Shown: piece after piece, positions 12,877 through 14,605 of the stretch
Numbering within the stretch: position 1 is the first letter of the stretch
How the letters are laid out: every line of letters begins with the position of its first letter
Assembly (NCBI GenBank): GCA_934456295.1
Contig: CAKSHB010000035.1
Coordinates: forward strand, 1 to 14,605
DNA: 14,605 nucleotides
From: an uncultured Clostridia bacterium
Lineage (GTDB): Bacteria > Bacillota > Clostridia > UBA1381 > UMGS1253
Reading direction: 5' to 3'
The notes under the pieces: model-generated
The model's input: only the letters and a program-made list of their open reading frames with translations
Told to the model about the DNA's origin: nothing
Databases searched by the model: none
Made by a program: the position numbers and the translations under genes

Positions 12877-14605
12877 TCAAAGTCCGAGATATCCTCTCAC
12901 CGCTCCGAGCAGATAGTTTACCTGACTCTGTGCCTCAGCCAGCGATTGTGCCGCAGTTCCGAGATACAGCTTTATCTTAGGCTCCGTTCCCGACGGACGT
13001 ATCGCAACAAAGGTTTTGTTGTCCGCAAGCTTGAATTTCAAAACATCGCTCTTTGAAAAATCGCCGACGCTGCAAGTTGTGCCATCGCTGTTATACTGAA
13101 TTCCGGTCAGATAATCCTGCTTTGTCTTTATTGCAATTCCTCCAAGCTCATCGGGCATATTCTCACGGATATTTCTCATCGTTTCCGTCATTTTCTTCAT
13201 ACCGTCCATACCGGGCATAACTATCGACACGGTTTTTTCCTCATAATATCCGTAGCGCTCAAACATCTCCATCAAACCGTCATAAAGCGTCATCCCCTTT
13301 GCCATATATGACGCAGCCATTTCGGCAATAAGCATTACCGCTCCGACGGAATCTTTATCGCGCGCATATGTGCCCGGCAAATAGCCGTAGCTTTCCTCAA
13401 AACCAAACTCATATACATTTGAGCCTGTTTTTTCAAACATCGCAATTTTTTCCGCTATATACTTAAACCCTGTGAGCACATCGACAACCTGTGCTCCGTA
13501 ATTTGCCGCAATAGCGTTACTCATATCAGAGGTCACAATAGACTTTATTATTGTTGACTTTTCCGACAAAGTTCCTTTGTTTTTCTTTGCCGACAAAACA
13601 TACTCGCACAGAAGCGCACCTATCTGATTGCCCGACAAAATTCTGTACTCACCCTCCGAATCGCGCACAACAACACCTACACGGTCGGCGTCGGGGTCTG
13701 TACCGATAATGAGCGACGCATTGTTTTCCTTTGCAAGCTCTATCGCCATATTAAAGCCCTCTTTATCCTCGGGGTTCGGCGACTTTACCGTTGAAAATGC
13801 CGGGTCGGGCACAGCCTGGTGCGGCTCAACAATCACATTCTTAATTCCTATGCGCGACAGTATCGCCGTAACGGGGCGCAGTCCCGTGCCATGGAAGGGC
13901 GTATATACGAGTTTGAACTCGTCTGCAACCTTCTTTATCGACTCTCTGTCAATGCTCTGTTGATATACCGCGTCCAAAAACGCCTCGTTTACTTCTTCTC
14001 CTATAATATTAAGAAACGGCGAACCGTCAAGCTCTTTATCACTTATTGTTTTAACATCTTTAAAAATATCAAAGCTGTCCAAAACCTCTGCAATAACGTC
14101 TGTCGCATCGGGCGGGAACTGTGCCCCGTCGGGACCGTACGCCTTATAGCCGTTATATTCCTTGGGGTTATGGCTTGCGGTTATCATAACGCCCGACGCA
14201 GAACCGTAGTAACGTATCGCAAACGATACCTCGGGCGTTGCGTGTATTGTATCGAAAAGGTACACTTTTATTCCGTTTGCAACAAGCACACGTGCCGTTT
14301 CACGTGCAAACGCGTCACTGTAATAGCGTGTGTCATATCCTATTACAACACCCTTATCTCCCGTACCCTGCCTTCTTATATATTCGGCAAGTCCCTGTGT
14401 CGCATGGCGCACAGTGTATATATTCATGCAGTTTGTGCCTGCACCGATAATGCCTCTCATGCCCGCCGTACCAAAGTTAAGCGGACGATAGAAACGCTCT
14501 TCAATCTCCTTTGTGTTTCCTTTAAGCTCCGAAAGCTCTTTTTTCACCATTTCATCTTCAAGTCCGCTTTCGAGCCAATAGCTGTATCTCTGTTCTGCTG
14601 TCTGT
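12877..14605 (-). CDS. phosphoglucomutase/phosphomannomutase, 5' end outside the window
   Basis: An alpha-D-phosphohexomutase that interconverts hexose 1- and 6-phosphates, feeding wall polymer and glycan synthesis. The frame stays open past the ATG at 14550 to the window edge, encoding QRYSYWLESGLEDE-like residues that fit the N terminus of PgcA-type mutases, so the true start lies beyond 14605 and this entry is partial. Numbered from the internal Met at 14550: FGTAGMRG (26-33), the active-site loop TASHNP (124-129) with phosphoserine Ser126, the magnesium loop DPDADR (285-290), the sugar-binding loop GFEESYGY (383-390) and the phosphate-binding loop RPSGTEPKIK (518-527). All four functional loops are intact. 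Its size of about 575 residues or more matches the B. subtilis PgcA group more than the ~450-residue GlmM/ManB group. Glucose versus mannose preference cannot be read by eye. Confidence 0.93.
   Translation of the reverse strand, partial: QTAEQRYSYWLESGLEDEMVKKELSELKGNTKEIEERFYRPLNFGTAGMRGIIGAGTNCMNIYTVRHATQGLAEYIRRQGTGDKGVVIGYDTRYYSDAFARETARVLVANGIKVYLFDTIHATPEVSFAIRYYGSASGVMITASHNPKEYNGYKAYGPDGAQFPPDATDVIAEVLDSFDIFKDVKTISDKELDGSPFLNIIGEEVNEAFLDAVYQQSIDRESIKKVADEFKLVYTPFHGTGLRPVTAILSRIGIKNVIVEPHQAVPDPAFSTVKSPNPEDKEGFNMAIELAKENNASLIIGTDPDADRVGVVVRDSEGEYRILSGNQIGALLCEYVLSAKKNKGTLSEKSTIIKSIVTSDMSNAIAANYGAQVVDVLTGFKYIAEKIAMFEKTGSNVYEFGFEESYGYLPGTYARDKDSVGAVMLIAEMAASYMAKGMTLYDGLMEMFERYGYYEEKTVSIVMPGMDGMKKMTETMRNIRENMPDELGGIAIKTKQDYLTGIQYNSDGTTCSVGDFSKSDVLKFKLADNKTFVAIRPSGTEPKIKLYLGTAAQSLAEAQSQVNYLLGAVRGYLGL

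Noticed and set aside
12877..14550. ATG at 14550 as the true start of the phosphohexomutase
   Set aside because: The frame continues open to the window edge with residues fitting the family N terminus, and no ribosome binding site precedes 14550.

Overview
The window looks like a chromosomal segment of a low-to-moderate GC Firmicute, most likely a member of the Clostridia. The signs are AGGAGG-type ribosome binding sites, a lipoprotein-anchored amino-acid binding protein, the MurT/GatD pair that amidates lipid II, an S-layer-homology (SLH) surface protein and AT-rich intergenic DNA with consensus housekeeping promoters. There are no insertion sequences, phage genes or CRISPR arrays. I cannot name the species.

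Layout. Only the left end (about 1-690) is read on the + strand: a tRNA-Thr(CGT) behind a perfect TTGACA-17-TATAAT promoter, its terminator, a leader with a second terminator-like hairpin, and a 70-residue coiled-coil protein I do not recognise. It meets secG (- strand) across two facing terminators. Everything to the right is on the - strand, so in transcription order the genes are: a phosphoglucomutase/phosphomannomutase (cut by the right edge); a 1394-residue SLH surface protein; an ABC uptake operon for a polar amino acid (permease, ATPase, lipoprotein); an RsuA-family rRNA pseudouridine synthase; murT-gatD; a hisH-hisF-like pair; and secG.

How the genes work together. Several act at the cell envelope: MurT/GatD amidates the lipid II peptide stem, SecG belongs to the export channel, the ABC system imports amino acid, and the SLH protein is exported and probably bound to cell-wall polymer. 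Phosphoglucomutase could supply sugar phosphate for wall polymers. Two unrelated ammonia-channelling glutamine amidotransferase complexes (MurT/GatD and HisH/HisF) sit back to back.

Most interesting points: (1) the HisF-like protein keeps the ammonia-gate residues and Asp11 but has Gln at position 130, normally a catalytic Asp, and no other his gene is visible, so it may not make histidine; (2) the SLH protein starts with a cohesin-like domain and carries a 495-bp in-frame tandem duplication identical over about 402 bp; (3) inverted repeats lie on the predicted promoters of murT and hisH; (4) a terminator-like hairpin sits just before the ribosome binding site of the small coiled-coil gene.
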